Notes under the pieces: generated by a model | What the model saw: only the letters and a program-made list of their open reading frames with translations | Databases searched by the model: none | What the model was told of the DNA's origin: nothing | Made by a program: the position numbers and the translations under genes | Part shown: piece by piece, positions 11,444 to 23,197 of the stretch | How the letters are laid out: every line of letters begins with the position of its first letter | Position numbering within the stretch: position 1 is the stretch's first letter | NCBI GenBank assembly: GCA_014529385.2 | Contig: CM043952.1 | Location: 157,331,057-157,395,056 of the forward strand | Length of the DNA stretch: 64,000 nucleotides | Source of the DNA: Adiantum capillus-veneris | Lineage: Eukaryota > Streptophyta > Polypodiopsida > Polypodiales > Pteridaceae | Direction: 5' to 3'

Positions 11444-14400
11444 TTAAATGGAGGGAGAAATCATCCTTGGTTGTCCAAGAATAAAAGCGATGTCCATTGG
11501 TGAGAGGGTTGGCTGATGAATAATCATGTGCTCCTTAGGTTCAAGTCCGAGCACTTTTGTGTACACATAGTACATATGTTTGCATGCCAAAAAGGATTTG
11601 TTGGTATTCTCTCGCTTCTGAAAATCCGGACACATGCATGCTGGACTCTGTTTTATATGAATCTCATAACTATTTTCAGTGAGAACTCGGAAAATTACAT
11701 GCTCTTGAGACCTTTTCACTTCATCCAAAAATATAATTGTCATACTATTACATGCTTCCAATTTCTTCATGGCCTCTTTAGAGATTCCATGCCTCCACTT
11801 TTTCTTCCTCGAGCTGCCACCACCTTCTTTGCAGTCGCCAGCAAGAGGTTGTGGATTTACCATTGAATTCTCTGTCCGAAATCCACTCTGATGCAGCGCG
11901 GCAAGTTCCTGTGTGGAGATATCTGTCCCTCTTGCTACTAGCCAAACATTTGGAGCAGGAGGTAAATCTTTGACTTGTCTTTTGATTGATTGGGTATGCA
12001 AAATATCATGATTACAAAACCATAACCATTGCTCGATTGTTTTACCCTTGAACATTCTTTCGGACCATATACATGGAGCAACAAGACCAATTGAGCGACT
12101 ATGCAAGATATTGTCACAAATTTTTCTCCCTACTGTTCCAAAACATTTTCTTTGACTTTGAATGGGCATTCTCCTGAGGGCCCATTGAGTGCGTGGCACA
12201 TCACTCTCAAACACATTGTTTGTTTTAGATGACAAAGGTGTGGTTGTTTCTTTTTGAGATCCAATATCATCATCACTGTCACTAATTTGCAGCGGAATGT
12301 TAGAAATACCTGTTCCTTGGGTATCAAACTTGATTTTTTTTGGTCGACCGCGATGGTTTCGTTGCTTAGATTCCATGACATATTCCGGCCGATGGGAGCT
12401 ACTTGTTCCTGTTCTACCCCTCTTTTTGCGTTGTACTGTTTCTTTGTCTCCATGCAAAATTGGCTGCGCATACATGGGAGTCCCTACAACAGCCTCGTGT
12501 AATAGATGGGCCACGTTGGTTGGAGTTGGAGTTTGCTGAGATTCAACTCGAGAAAGCAAGGTCTCCATTGTGGGACCCGTTCCTATATAACGCCCAGTAG
12601 TATATCCCAAACGCTTTGCACATTGAATATATGAGTTTATAACATCTGTTACACATGCATCAATACAAGGATATTTTTCCCTTTCCACCTTCACCTGCTA
12701 ACCAACTGGCATGTACGCTTTCTGATAAATTAACATTGGGAATTTGTGCCCGCTCCCACGGACTTAGAACACCCTATGAAATGCAAAAAAACATGAATTA
12801 AATTTATAAATTTCATGTATGAAAAGAAATTTTTCTAAAAATATAGATCATCATAAAGGTACTTATATCTGTTCCAATTCCTCCCCAGTGTGAAATTCAT
12901 TGCTCCCACCATTTAAACCATCTGCTCACTCTTGTGATGCTCTCTGTAGATAGATGTTTTCTCCACCACTTTTGAATTGAAAGTGCCTTTTGAGATGCAA
13001 GCACAATGGTCTTACAAGCTCTCCAGTCCTCACACATATCAATGTGTTGATTTGTTAGATGTTGAGGTATCCACTTTTTAGCATATTTGTGGAGACTCTG
13101 CTCCCAATGAAATAGGCATGATCGTTCACGTCCCTCCATGATATTATCTGGCCCTCCATTGAAGACTGTTCGAATAGCATTCCAATTTGCACCAGCTTCA
13201 TCAGACATAAAACCTGCAAAGTCAGCTGCACCATGTCCGTACTTTTTCATTGTTGAATTAAGGCTCTCCCGAAAAATAACTTGAGTCTTTGCATCCTCCT
13301 CTTTAGTTTCACATATAGCAATTATTTGTAGTGATCGTATGCTGCAAGATATTCAACATAAACATTTTCACACATCTTCTTTTATTTAATGATAATAAAA
13401 AAACGAGATATTTAAATACTTAAAGATTACCTTGGATCATAAACTGAGCATGACATTGTTGCCCATCCATCTATTCTATGGGTAAAATCAAAATGTACCC
13501 ACGCATTTCTCAAGTCACCAGTTTCAGTTCTTTTCATCCGATTTACTAGATCAATCCCAAAACCTGGTCCTTTAGTGGACATTTTAAATAGGAAGCACTT
13601 GTCATCCTCTTCACCCTGTCCAGGAAATCTACTCCCATGAAAAAAAGGAAACATGCACTTTTTTTGAAGCAATAAAATATTATCATATCCATCCCCAATA
13701 ACAGCACCTTGACTCTTTCTCTCCTTTGAAACAATTGAAGAAAACCTACACGATGCATCACAAGAAGGCTAAATTTATAATAGTTAAAAAATTAACAAAT
13801 TCAAGGAACCAAATTGAGTTTTCTTACCCTTTGGTTTGAACCAGTGGCATCATTTCTTCCAAAAAATAATTGAATTGTACATCGGATGTAGCTTCAACTT
13901 CCTCACCAATCAAGGAGTGAAGAACAAGTTGTTGAGCCACCAACATTTGAATTTTTCTTGGGCCACCTTTTTCTATTTTTAGTACTGCACCTACCAGTTT
14001 CCGCACTCTTGAAATAGCAGCCCTAGAGGTTCCTGCCTTAACATTATGACAATGTTTACCAACATGTATTTCCAGTCGCGACATTGTACCATCTCTAGGC
14101 AAAACATAATAGATTTTGCAGGAACAAGCATCAACACAAGTAACAACCTTCTGACAATAATGACAAGTTATTGTTGTATTCTCTTCCATTGCAAGGTAGT
14201 CCTTTTTCACCTGTCTGTCCAAATATCCATGAAAATCTCTACTATTGAATTCTTGTTCCTTAATATAATGAGGACACGTTGAATAATTACACTGCATGAA
14301 TCCCAAACAGTGGCTTAGACGAATTGTGCATGCTATTGCCATGGTTGTCACAGATGGGTGAGTCCACAAGTGACCATCAAAGCGTTGTTCCATCCCTGTC

Positions 14401-14948
14401 ATTCGTTTTGTTTTATCTTGAGTCGCAGGTAACTCAAAACACAAATTTCCATCATAATGTTGTGGAAGTTCAACAACTTGCAAAGGAGCTCCACATAATG
14501 TTAACAGATCATTTAACTTTTTTGCCCCTAGATTTTGTTGAATCCAAATGACGATTGACTGAGTTTTGAGCTGTCCTATATCGTCACCACTACTTTCAAG
14601 ATGCACAATGCTTAAAACATCTTCAGATATCTCTTTGTCATTTCCTTTCTCATTGTCAGATACCTGTATAAATGTGTCTGAATGAAGCATCTCAAACAAG
14701 CTCGAAAAAGAACCATCTATTAAGAAATGCTGATGACCTTCTATATCCCACTGTGGTTGCAGCAAGACTTTTGTTAGGCCACAATCACTTTCAATAAGAG
14801 CAGATAGTGACTGAAAATGGCAAGATGGAGGCAACAAACTCTGCAAATAGTAAGCACTAAGCAACAATGAGTTTCCCTTCAACTGAATGTCACGGTTGAC
14901 TATCTGACCACCAACCTTCCAAGTTATTGTTACTTTCATGTTGGACAT
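11444..14948 (-). pseudogene. MULE (Mutator-like) transposase, decayed, four exons or more
   Basis: Coding blocks on the minus strand run 14948-13828, ~13768-13437, 13341-~12890 and ~12790-11444. The N-terminal block (374 aa) contains a Cys/His cluster ending HVGKHCHNV, resembling WRKY-GCM1-type fingers of MULE transposases. The DDE core includes HFDFTHRIDGWATMSCSVYD (first Asp region) and GFMSDEAGANWNAIRTVF, then RERSCLFHWEQSL. The C-terminal block has a SWIM-type finger (CMCPDF, then CKH). Junction 13437/13341 keeps frame (AG joined to CATACG). Frameshifts near 12895 and 12670, and an exon 1 to 2 junction that does not phase cleanly, argue that it is inactive. It is divergent from the methyltransferase gene at 17624. 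No terminal inverted repeats were found by eye. Confidence 0.8.
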
Positions 14949-15310
14949 ATTCTCTCAAGCAACAGATTACAGGGTGGAGATGCGAGAAAACTGTGGTGGA
15001 TTAAGTGAAGGTGGTGAAGGTTAATGAAAGTTAAAGATAAAGTGAAGGTTAATGAAACTGGTGAAAGTTAATGAAAGATGTGAAGGTTAATGAAAGTGAA
15101 AGATTGGCAGGTAGACGAAAAGACAGTTGCATAAGATCTTGTGACGGCTCAAAGAATAATGAAAATCATAATTGAAGAAGTGCATTTAATATATGACGGT
15201 TCTGAATGTATGTGCAGTGGAATATGTCATCAAATTTGAGGGGCCATTTAATTTCTAAATGGTGGCTCAAGGACTGCATTTAATGCAGTCTAATAGTGTC
15301 TTCATCTTTT

Positions 15311-15374
<64 letters not shown>

Positions 15375-16019
15375 GATTGTGTGAGTGTGTGTATAAAAAA
15401 CGTAACATTCTATATGACTGACTTTGTATAAAAAATGTAGCAATTTTTTTTAGTTAAGTTATATATATGATTCCATCTTGCCATTTTATATATATGTGTG
15501 TGTGTTTTTGGTAGTGTGTATATATAATTATTTTAGTTAAGTTATATACATTACTGTGCGTGTGTATAAATGATTTTGTGGGTGTGTGTAAACAACGTAG
15601 CATTTTATTAAGTTAAGATATTTAAGTTAAGTGTATGTGCACATAGTTTAAGTTAAGATATTTTTAAGTTGAGTGTATGTGCATTTTTTTAAGTTAAGAT
15701 ATTTAAGTTGAGTGTATGTGCACATAAGATATTTAACTGTGCACATAGTTTTTACATTTTGTGTGTGTGTGCATGACTTAACTTTAAGAATGCTACGTTT
15801 TTTATACACACAAACACATACAATCATTTTTTTAAATATATGGTTGTGAGTGTGTGTGTGTAAAAAACATAGTATTTTTTTAGTAAAACTATATATATGA
15901 ATCCATTTTGTGTATATCTTTGTGTGTGTATATACATATATATATATAAATGAATGTGTGTGTGTTAGTGTTTATACCACAATATCATTTTTGTAATATA
16001 TGGTGTGTGTGAAAAAAGT
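14949..16019. repeat. Simple and cryptic repeats upstream of the MULE
   Basis: Positions 14995-15110 carry a ~17-20-bp minisatellite (GTGAAGGTTAATGAAAG variants). A (GT)n run at about 15315-15355 passes into (AT)n to 15374. Further GT- and TA-rich stretches and repeats of TTAAGTTAAGATATT and GAGTGTATGTGCACAT fill 15500-15960. I see no gene. The promoter of the minus-strand MULE would lie at the left of this interval. Confidence 0.7.
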
Positions 16020-16203
16020 AGTAGTTCAGATGAAAGTGGAGTGAAGTGAAAGTGAAGTTTTTCTGTGAAAAAGGAGATGAAAGTGGAGTGAAGAGAAAGT
16101 GGAGTTTTTCTGTGAAGAAGGAGTAAGAGAAGACAAGGTACTGTGTGTGTGTGTGTGTAGATTTTCTACTCATGTGTGTGTGTGTGTGTGTAGATTTTCT
16201 ACT

Positions 16204-16240
<37 letters not shown>
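16020..16240 (+). repeat. GT-flanked repeat, left inverted copy
   Basis: GAGATGAAAGTGGAG, TTTTTCTGTGAAGAAGGAG and TTTTCTACTCACGTGTGTG occur here in order. The reverse complement of the same series lies at 24190-24260 and again at 24495-24580. Within this copy the first part is itself duplicated (GATGAAAGTGGAGTGAAG at 16030 and 16078) and GTAGATTTTCTACTCA occurs twice (16158, 16190). The inverted copies enclose the methyltransferase gene and the small gene at 23198. Confidence 0.75.
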
Positions 16241-16241
<1 letters not shown>

Positions 16242-16470
16242 TACCTGCGCACGCTCGCCCGATCCATCGGAGGAGGTCCAATGGAGCTCCTATTGGAGCT
16301 CCCCCATGCCTTGAAAGGCATGGTGAGAAGGCAGCACGCGCGCTGCCCTCTCACCATGCCTTTCAAGGCATGGAGGAGCTCCAATGGAGCTTCCATTGGA
16401 CCTCCTTCGGTGGGTCGGGCGAGCGTGTCCAGGTAAGCACACACACACACACACTCACACACACACAGTG
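16206..16470. repeat. ~265-bp palindrome with microsatellite ends
   Basis: The arms meet at about 16338. The left arm reads (GT)n, GCTTACCTG, CACGCTCGCCCGA, GGAGGTCCAATGGA, CATGCCTTGAAAGGCATGG. The right arm is its near-exact reverse complement, ending CAGGTAAGC and (AC)n. I count fewer than ten mismatches in about 100 bp per arm. Smaller palindromes (CATGCCTTGAAAGGCATG) lie inside each arm. No coding content is credible. Confidence 0.9.
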
Positions 16471-17600
16471 ATACACACACATCAAAACACTTGCACACAT
16501 AGCACAAACACACACATAGTCATGTATACGCACACACATTACACTTGCATACACACACATACATACATACATACACCCACATATATAAACACTTGCATTC
16601 ACAACATCAACACACTTGCATACATACACACATACACATATAAACACTTGCATTCACAACATCAACACACTTGCATACATAGCACAAACACACACACAAT
16701 CATGCATACAGACACACACATATTACACTTACATTCACACACACACACAATCATGCATACATCCACAAACAGACACATATAAAAACTTTCATTCACACAC
16801 ATCAACACACTTGCATACACACATATTAAACACACTTAGAGTAACAATTACAATGATGTAAGAACAGGTCGTTGTAGAGAAGAGGTATACAAATGTCAAA
16901 GTGGATTTGTATTTTTCCTTGCCATGAGCAAGTTGAGAATGGTTTTTTTTGTAATTTGCATTTTACGCCGTTATGCTGCCGAAATTTAGAATTTTATATT
17001 TGTATTGTCAAGCATATACACACATACACATATATAAACACTTTTATTCACAACATCAACACACTTGCATACACACACATATTACACTTACATTCACACA
17101 CACATAATCATGCACACATCCACTTGCATACACACACATACATACATACATACATACACCCACATATATAAATACTTGCATTCACAACATCAACACACTT
17201 GCATACATACACACATACACATATATAAACACTTGCATTCACAACATCAACACACTTGCATACATAGCACAAACACATACACAATCATGCATAAAGACAC
17301 ACACATATTACACTTACATTCACACACACAATCATGCATACATCCACACACACACACATATAAACACTTGCATTCACACACTTTAACACACTTGCATACA
17401 CACTTACAGTAACAATTACATGTACAATGATGTAAGAACAGGTCGTTGTAGAGAAGAGGTATACAAATGTCAAAGTGGATTTGTATTTTTCCTTGCCATG
17501 AGCAAGTTGAGAATGGTTTTTTTTTTTAGTTTGCATTTTACGCCGTTATGCTGCCGAAATTTAGAATTTTATATTTGTATTGTCATTGCTAAGAAGATTT
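16471..17600 (+). repeat. CA-rich minisatellites and a ~180-bp direct duplication
   Basis: Motifs such as CACTTGCATACATA, TCACAACATCAACACACTTG and ACACAATCATGCATACA recur through 16471-17400. A near-identical ~180-bp segment occurs at 16835-17010 and 17400-17586, containing GTAAGAACAGGTCGTTGTAG and CGCCGTTATGCTGCCGAAAT. The second copy ends ~40 bp before the methyltransferase start codon, so it probably contains the promoter or 5' UTR. ORFs of His/Thr-rich repeats here are microsatellite artefacts. Confidence 0.8.
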
Positions 17601-17623
17601 TTGTTGTTTGTGGTTAATAGATT

Positions 17624-20600
17624 ATGGCTCGTACACCATCTAAACGTGGCAGAACAGATATCTCTCAAAGTAAGTTCAAATACATTAAGCTATTTGTTTT
17701 CTTTTCTTTTGTCTCATCATACTCACTAAACTATTTGTGTTCTTATTTTTTTTTGCTTGTAGGAGTAGGATACACATTAAGGTCTGGCACTACAGGGCAT
17801 AGGGCCAATGCATGATCTTCCATTGCTTCTTCCAATGTCCATCGAAAGGAGGATATTTTGGGTGATGTGCATGAAGAAGAGGATATATTGAGTGATGTGC
17901 ATGAAGAAGAGGTGTTCATAGATATTCATGCTACACAAGGTGAATTGGTGGCTCACAGCGTGTCTGAAGCAACAACAATTGTTGCTAAACCTCCCGATCA
18001 TCCAACAGTATTTGGAAAGGATGTTCATGGTCGAATATTAGAGGAGATTGTAGAGGGTTTTATTGTAAAGAGAGGTGGGGAACCTCCTTGAATTCCTCTT
18101 TGTAGATTGATGGAAAATGAAGCCATTAGAGCGGTGGGTCCAGGAACTGAGGGCTTGGTGAAAAGGTTTGAGATGTCTGGATACAGTGTGCTTGGAGCTC
18201 CATTTCTTGTGTCATTTAAGAAGCCAGGCCATGATCAACATTATGTTTCCGACTTAGACAAAGATGAATGGGGGCCTATTTGGCGAGAAATAAGCGATGA
18301 TTTTGATAATTCCCTTCCCCTTGAGTGGGAAGACTTAAGGGGAAAAAAATTTATCGTTTGGGATGGTAATCACCGTTTGAAAACTTGGATGCGCTTAATA
18401 AAAACACGTAAGTGATTTCTTTTTTGTTTAATGTAAAGTTGACTTGTATTACTCTATGCTTTCTAATTTTCTTTTTTGTTGTTGTAGAATTTTCAATGAT
18501 AAAGTGGAGACATTGTTCTGTGAAATGTCAATTTGTCTTTGTTGATAGAAGTGCAGAGGGGGAGCTTATGCTAGCTTTGCGCTCTCAAAATGAGTAAGCA
18601 CATTTGTTGTTTTGAACGTTATTGCTATTACTTTATCGATGTCATTCTACTGCCATTTAATTTAAGATATTGTGGTTTAGGATTGGTAGAACCACTGTGA
18701 GCAAAAATTTTGGGTAGGAGATCTTCTTGTTCCAAAAACTGGCTGTGGCAAGCAAAGATTCTTTAATGAAATACTTTACCCAAGATTGGATTCGATGGAT
18801 AGAGGTAGAGCTTGCTTGTGAGAAGAAGGCATCTAAAGGGAGTTGGTACAACGCTCCTGCTCTTTTATTAGCAATGCTCATATGGAAGGTATATTTTTTT
18901 GCCTTAAAGTACACTTTTTATGTAATTTCTAAAGCTTGACATTATTTTGTAAAATCTTACTTTTTTTTTCATTTGCTCTACAAAAGGAAGACTTTGACTT
19001 GTCTCTTATCAAAGAGATGCAAGAGATCAATGATACCTCGATTTCACTGTCAGAAAAGGAAATGGTTGCTCGAGGAAGAGTAGAGAAAATATTCAAAGAA
19101 AGAGCTTATAAGGTAAAGACTTTCTCTTCTCCCCGTTTATGTTTGAATTTCTACAAAATTGTAAGCTGACATGTCATTTGAATTTGATATATTTGATTGA
19201 AAAATTGATTTGATTTGATCTCGTGCTAATGTAACATAGATGTTTGCCATTGCCAACCCCGCCAATGGCCAAGGGTTCTTCTCTTTATTATTTAACTTCA
19301 ATTGGATAAGAGAAAAGGATCAAGTGGGCCTTACAAGAGACAAAGTCCACTCTTTGGCAACTTCTAAAATATCACCAGAGAGGTAATAATTTTTGGATAA
19401 AAAATACACATGAAATCATCAAATGAATCAATGCATTTATGGTTTTTTTATTGTTTGCTCTATAGGAAAAAGGAAATATTGCACTCTTTGATGCATTGCC
19501 GTGTAGATGATGTTACTTTTGAGCGTTATATTAGTGCAATGAAATTTACAATGTACTTGCGTAAAGAGTGGTATTGGGGAAGTATCTTGAAGGAATGCTT
19601 GAGGATCAAAGGAAAAATGATTGAAGAAATGCCGGAGGGCTTTGAAGCATGGTTTCATCACCAATTGAGGGACCACATTGATAAAGATTTTGTGGAGCTT
19701 TGGAGTAAGCTCAACACAAAAGAGTCAGATGAAAAAATTCCAGAGCTTATGGAATCTTCAAGGAGAGTATTATTCAGGTAATACAATTGATATCTTTATG
19801 GTTGTTATTCTATTTTTTACTTAGAGTTTGTATAATAAATAAGTCACTTAGGAAAGGAGCTCAAATAAAGTTAACTGCATTTTATGTAGATGGCTAATTC
19901 AGCTTTACGATTAAACTTTGTTGGAGAAGTTGCCAATTGCTGTTGAAAGTTGGAGGGACCTCTCTTGTGAGGAGTGTATGTATCCACTATGGATGAGAGA
20001 TTATGGTTTGATTGCTTGGGAAATTGAGTATTGCCCTTGGTGGCTAGATTACACTCGAGGCACCTACCCACGTGATGAAGGGAACTTATATAAAGGTTAT
20101 TTTTGGCATTTATAAAAACTACAAAATTGTTAAAGTGCTCATACTATTTAGATTATGTTTGTGAGAAATATATTTTTGTTTGCTTTAGAGCACGTTCTTG
20201 AAAGAAATGAAAATGGTATTGAGGAGATTGGCTCAGCTTCCAAGAAAGCCACCTCTTCGAAAAGAGTAAACAATAGTACAATCTCCTCTATAAAGAAACG
20301 ATTGGATTTTGTTAGATCCAAGAAGCCCAAGAAGTCTCCCAAAAAGAACCAAAAAGGTGCTCAAGGCTCCACAGGTAAACTTGCTTGTATAGATATCTAG
20401 CTGTCACTTTCTTTCTACTCAACAATTCTTGATGAAATATTTTATTTTCTGATTATGCAGTGCCTTCCATAGATTGTGATGTGAACGTTATTGGGAACAT
20501 GCTAGATGTTTACAAAATTTCTTTTGATGATGAGAAATGGTAAACACATGTGAAAAGAAAGACTAACTATGTGTGGTGTGTGTTGTGAATGTTTGAAATA

Positions 20601-21639
20601 CATTTATTTGATCGTATGCAGGATCTTGGATTTTCTTCATTCAGCCTATGTTGATGGGGAAAAGAGCAATGAAGTGGCCTCTCTTTTGTTTGCGGATTTT
20701 CCAACAAACTTTAAAGTTGAAAATTTTTCAGAGAACGAGGTATGCATCCTTCAAAACCACAATGGACAGTCTATGATAGTTTTGGAACTTTAATTAAATT
20801 AACAATGCGTATTATGCAGGTCCCTCCATGGAAGCAATTCTCTCGAAAATTAAGTAAGAAAGTGGCCATAATAGCTTCAAAGTATGTGGCAGACAATGGG
20901 TGGTACATCACCCTAAGCTCCACTGATCACTTTGGCATTGTGTCTAGCCATGCCATCGAGATGGGATTCAAAATGATGCACACCATCCTTATTTTGATCC
21001 CCGATGGTTATGTGCGAAAGACCATTGAGATTGAGAGAGTAAGTAAATTTATTTGTTGATTGAAAAGCATGCTTGTATTTTTCTTCAATTAGATCACATT
21101 CTAGTCATAATTTGTAGGTGGAAACACTATTGCTAGGATTGTTTTATCGTAAGGGTTAACGTCCTATCTACGATCGACGAGATGGAGAGAGCGTGGACAA
21201 CAACTCTTTCGATGCCAAGTCCGGAATACTGGTGGAGCGCGTCGACGGAGAGTACATTGGAGGACACTCTCTTAGAGGTGCCGCCGAGTGTAGCCTTGAC
21301 TTCTTTCGGTAAGAATATATACTTCCTACTATGCGTTATTGGACTATGTTACATAAAGTAAAAATACGCATATTTTTTGCTTTTTTTAGCTGGCTTGTGC
21401 GAACATTTACTGCGGAGCACACCTACATTGTTGATATGTTTTCTGGATGTGGTGGCTTGGGCAATGTTTGCGCTGAGTTGTCTAGACACTGTCTCTGCAT
21501 AGATAGTGATCCAGAGGTCTTCCATCAACATCTTTCACGCTTCAAGGCTCCATGTGTACGTGCTATTTCAGCAGTTGATGCAGATAGCGATGAGGAGACT
21601 GATTGGCAACAATATGAGCCCGGATCACGTTGCCCTTGA
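17624..21639 (+). pseudogene. ParB-like domain fused to beta-class N4/N6 DNA methyltransferase, 14 exons, five in-frame stops
   Basis: Exons read from GT-AG sites: 17624-17669, 17763-18407, 18488-18593, 18681-18888, 18987-19112, 19240-19382, 19466-19777, 19890-20095, 20189-20374, 20461-20539, 20622-20739, 20820-21038, 21118-21308, 21390-21639. All phases agree and the total is 2835 nt (944 codons plus stop). An N-terminal ParB-like domain has VWDGNHRLKTWMRLI and ends LALRSQNE. About 370 residues of unrecognised sequence and a Lys-rich, NLS-like stretch (exon 9) follow. The C-terminal part has beta-class order: motif IV-like LLFADFPTNF (exon 11), then DNGWYITLSSTDHFG, then the SAM-binding motif I VDMFSGCGGLG (exon 14). 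Internal stops are TGA 17813, TGA 18089, TAG 18715, TAA 19912 and TAA 21157; each is one C-to-T or G-to-A change from a sense codon. The start ATG gives a basic N-terminus (MARTPSKRGR). It would methylate DNA exocyclic amino groups if intact; the target base is unknown. Confidence 0.82.
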
Positions 21640-21902
21640 TTGACATCAACATTGGTATTATCTATCATTTTTTCTAGTTTGTGATTTTTATGGAACGACG
21701 TGTGACCATGGTGTTTGGGTGCCACTTTTTTGGTATTACTAAAGACATGTTGTTGGTGTTGATCGTTTTTATCAATTTAGCCATGATTTCATATTTATTA
21801 TACTAGATAGAAGTTTGTTGAGAGCTTTGGATTTACTAAAGTAATATACCAACATATGCTTTTTTGCTTATGTAATTTCTTCTTCCCGTGAGCATTCGCT
21901 GC
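21640..21902. other. 3' flank of the methyltransferase gene
   Basis: This short AT-rich stretch follows the stop codon and probably contains the 3' UTR. I see no separate gene. Confidence 0.5.
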
Positions 21903-22345
21903 TGCACGGAAGCAAGTATGGAATGGGAATTTTTTAAGTTTGAATTTTCATACCGTTATGCTACCGAAATTTTGATTGCTTATCAATATCATCATGCTTT
22001 TTGTTCATGTTTGAAAAAATAATCATGATTTCACGTATACAGAAAAGTTAGTCAAGCTTCACGGAAGCAAGTATGGAATGGAAAATTTTTTTGTTTGTAT
22101 TTTCGCGCCGTTATGCTGTCGAAATTTTGATTGCTTGTGAATATAATCATGCTTTTTGTTCATGTTTAGAAGCATAATCATGGTTTCATGTATACACAAA
22201 AGTTAGGCAAGTATCACGGAAGCAAGTATAGAATAGGAAAGCTTAATAAAAGTTAGGCAAGCTTTCACAGAAGCAAGTATGGAATGGTTTTATTTTTATT
22301 TTTCACGTTGTTATGCTGTCAAAATTTCATTTGCTTGTCAGTATT
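21903..22345 (+). repeat. Tandem repeats sharing a core with the 5' flank of the methyltransferase gene
   Basis: CACGGAAGCAAGTATGGAATG begins three units at about 21905, 22058 and 22266, with a partial one near 22217. In the three units it is followed by a T-rich stretch and a variant of CGCCGTTATGCTGCCGAAAT. The same series in the same orientation (GAGCAAGTTGAGAATGG, T run, CGCCGTTATGCTGCCGAAAT) occurs twice upstream of the gene (16925-17000, 17500-17575). Unit length is about 155 bp for the two full copies. Confidence 0.8.
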
Positions 22346-23190
22346 TCTTTACACTGTCGGTCTAAGAATATATATAGTTTTATATATAATATTTATATTA
22401 TATATATAATATCTTTTTATTTATTTATTTATATGTGTGTGTTTATGTACGTAAGGAGATCTTCAACTCGGTAAAGTGTTTTTAAGTAATTGGTTATACA
22501 ATATATATAGTTATTTATACGTGTGTGTTTATGTACGTATGCAGTTCTTCAACTCAGTAAAGTGTTCTTAATTACTATTTTATATGCAAGAGTCTATGCG
22601 TGTTTCATTACTTTGAGGTCTTCGCCCAAACAAGTACAACCATCAATATTTTTTAGATTCCTAGTTTCAAATTGGCTTATTAGGCATTCATCCTTGTTTG
22701 CAACAACACCTACATGGACAGGAAAGTATATTCTACTAAAAGTAGGGTAAATACTAAAGACATGCTCATCTTTTTCTTGCATTATATAAAAAACTCACAT
22801 AGATTTTGTTTACATTTTTGGCTTTCAAAAAGCTTGTAGTTACATTTGACGGTTCAGTTTAGCTACAAGATATCAACAATACCCTAAATTATGACAGATC
22901 TTGAAGATGTGTTAGTAGACCAGGCCGATAAAAAGTATCACAGCTACTTCAATAATAATAAGTCAGACAGAGACATATGAATTATTCTCGCCAAGGCACT
23001 GAAGAGTGGAACACCATCATATAGTTAAAATAAGCATCATATAATTAAAATAAGTTGTTTACATGATTACGTAGGGAATCAAACCTGCACACACATACAC
23101 ACACAGTACAACTTGCATCACACTAGTACAATTTATCATGTGCTAGTGCATATTTATTTAACTATATTATTTAGTGCATAATTATTTAAA
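22346..23190. other. AT-rich non-coding stretch
   Basis: ATATAT-rich DNA at 22365-22440 is followed by a short duplication (GTGTGTTTATGTACGTA near 22437 and 22521; CTTCAACTC-GTAAAGTGTT). I see no gene up to the minus-strand gene at 23198. Confidence 0.5.
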
Positions 23191-23197
23191 TCTTGCC

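Noticed and set aside
11516-12600. Plus-strand ORFs
   Set aside because: They are opposite-strand shadows of the MULE transposase exon, which carries recognisable motifs.
16099-17412. His/Thr- or Val/Cys-rich ORFs of 70-132 aa
   Set aside because: They are frames through GT/CA microsatellites and minisatellites, with no protein-like composition.
21390-21639. C5-cytosine methyltransferase (FSGCGGLG resembles its motif I)
   Set aside because: No PCQ or ENV motif follows, the motif lies near the C-terminus, and a motif IV-like segment precedes it, as in beta-class amino-methyltransferases.
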